This document shows, in pieces, positions 63,563 through 64,000 of a stretch of 64,000 nucleotides of DNA. The DNA is taken from NCBI RefSeq assembly GCF_009711135.1, contig NZ_WMIC01000009.1, forward strand, positions 124,001 to 188,000, given 5' to 3'. This DNA comes from Flavobacterium sp. LC2016-01. Lineage in GTDB: Bacteria > Bacteroidota > Bacteroidia > Flavobacteriales > Flavobacteriaceae. Within the stretch, counting starts at the first letter, position 1, and every line of letters begins with the position of its first letter. The translations under genes and the position numbers were made by a program. The notes beneath the pieces were generated by a model. The model made no database searches. It was not told where the DNA came from and saw only the letters and a program-made list of their open reading frames with translations.

Positions 63563-64000
63563 ATGGGAAAGTGGAATTATTGGACAGAAAGGAGTTACTA
63601 TCACGCTGAATTAAGAGATAGGGCAAAAGGGCTTAAAAGTGAAATGGAAGCTGCTAAACAAATTTCACAACTGGTATTTCACAAAGCAAAGAGTCATAAT
63701 TCTATACTTGATGCAGGTTGCGGTACAGGACATTTTATTTTAAGTCTTGAAAAAAAAATAGAAAATGATTTTAAGTATTTAGGCGTTGATATTACAGAGC
63801 AACATATAATTGATGCCATTGAGATATTTAAAGAGAATGAGAATTATCAATTTAAGTTAGGTGATATTAGAAACTTAGAAATTGAAGATAAAAGCTTTGA
63901 AGTGTCAATCTGCTCAAATACAATTCCTCATATTCCTCAAATTGAAAAAGCAATTAATGAACTTATTCGAGTTACAAAGAATGACGTTTTTATTAGGATG
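63563..64000 (+). CDS. Class I SAM-dependent methyltransferase (3' truncated)
   Basis: An open frame starts at the ATG at 63563 and runs to the window edge with 146 codons and no stop. After MGKWNYWTERSYYHAELRDRAK it has SAM motif I (LDAGCGTGHFILSL, about 52-65), the acidic end of strand 2 (GVDITE, about 77-82) and VSICSNTIPHIPQIEKAI near 115-132. This is a small Methyltransf_11/25-like enzyme. Following the neu genes and the dehydrogenase, it may methylate a sugar of the glycan. The C-terminus is outside the window. Confidence 0.82.
   Translation, partial: MGKWNYWTERSYYHAELRDRAKGLKSEMEAAKQISQLVFHKAKSHNSILDAGCGTGHFILSLEKKIENDFKYLGVDITEQHIIDAIEIFKENENYQFKLGDIRNLEIEDKSFEVSICSNTIPHIPQIEKAINELIRVTKNDVFIRM

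Noticed and set aside
1..64000. CRISPR arrays, tRNA or rRNA genes, insertion sequences, phage genes
   Set aside because: No regularly spaced repeats, cloverleaf-type sequences, transposase or integrase genes were seen on either strand.

Overview
The window is an AT-rich (about 30% GC) stretch of 64 kb in which every supportable gene lies on the + strand. Nearly all of them make, assemble or export surface polysaccharide. The AT-rich codons, the lack of Shine-Dalgarno sequences before starts, the TAnnTTTG-type promoter element, the UpxY-like NusG paralogue, the Wza-like protein with many SLBB repeats and the EpsG-type polymerase all point to Bacteroidota, most likely Flavobacterium or a close relative. 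No tRNA, rRNA, insertion sequence, integrase or CRISPR array was seen. Both ends cut genes: a Wzc-type tyrosine kinase on the left and a SAM methyltransferase on the right.

Layout. (1) 1-5068: wzc (partial), a WbpP/TviC-like epimerase, ugd and a NusG/UpxY-like antiterminator. (2) 5069-5361: a strong intrinsic terminator, then a promoter-like region with a dyad and a leader hairpin. (3) 5362-38506: about 29 tightly packed genes with no recognisable terminator until 38548. They hold a UDP-HexNAc dehydrogenase, manC, rfbB, Wza- and Wzz-like export proteins, a set resembling the CDP-yersiniose pathway (E3-like reductase, RfbF, RfbG, YerF-like SDR, YerE-like TPP enzyme, RfbH), a flippase, a polymerase, wecB, the GDP-D-glycero-D-manno-heptose genes (including a fused HddC-GmhB protein), a WbpV/WbpL/WbpM-type QuiNAc initiation set, an aminotransferase with a WxcM-like cupin, and rfbC, rfbD and rfbA. 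(4) 38746-40790: an ABC exporter (Wzm/Wzt). (5) 40809-45713: a nonulosonate-like cassette (SpsF-like cytidylyltransferase, NANS-like synthase, KdsC-like phosphatase), two acyltransferases and an unassigned, possibly GT-B protein. (6) 45721-59573: a run of glycosyltransferases containing a second wecB copy broken by two nonsense codons. (7) 59603-64000: a NeuB-NeuC-NeuA cassette followed by a D-2-hydroxyacid dehydrogenase and the partial methyltransferase.

Together the genes could supply UDP-GlcA, UDP-GalNAcA or a related uronate, GDP-Man, dTDP-rhamnose, a CDP-linked branched 3,6-dideoxy sugar (yersiniose type), GDP-heptose, UDP-QuiNAc, UDP-ManNAc and two CMP-nonulosonates. At least 17 glycosyltransferases could assemble them. 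A Wzx/Wzy route and an ABC route are both present, so the region probably encodes more than one glycan. The likeliest chemically unusual product is the yersiniose-like branched sugar, and its E3 reductase has its domains in a rearranged order. Assignments of exact sugars are inferences from family membership and gene context.
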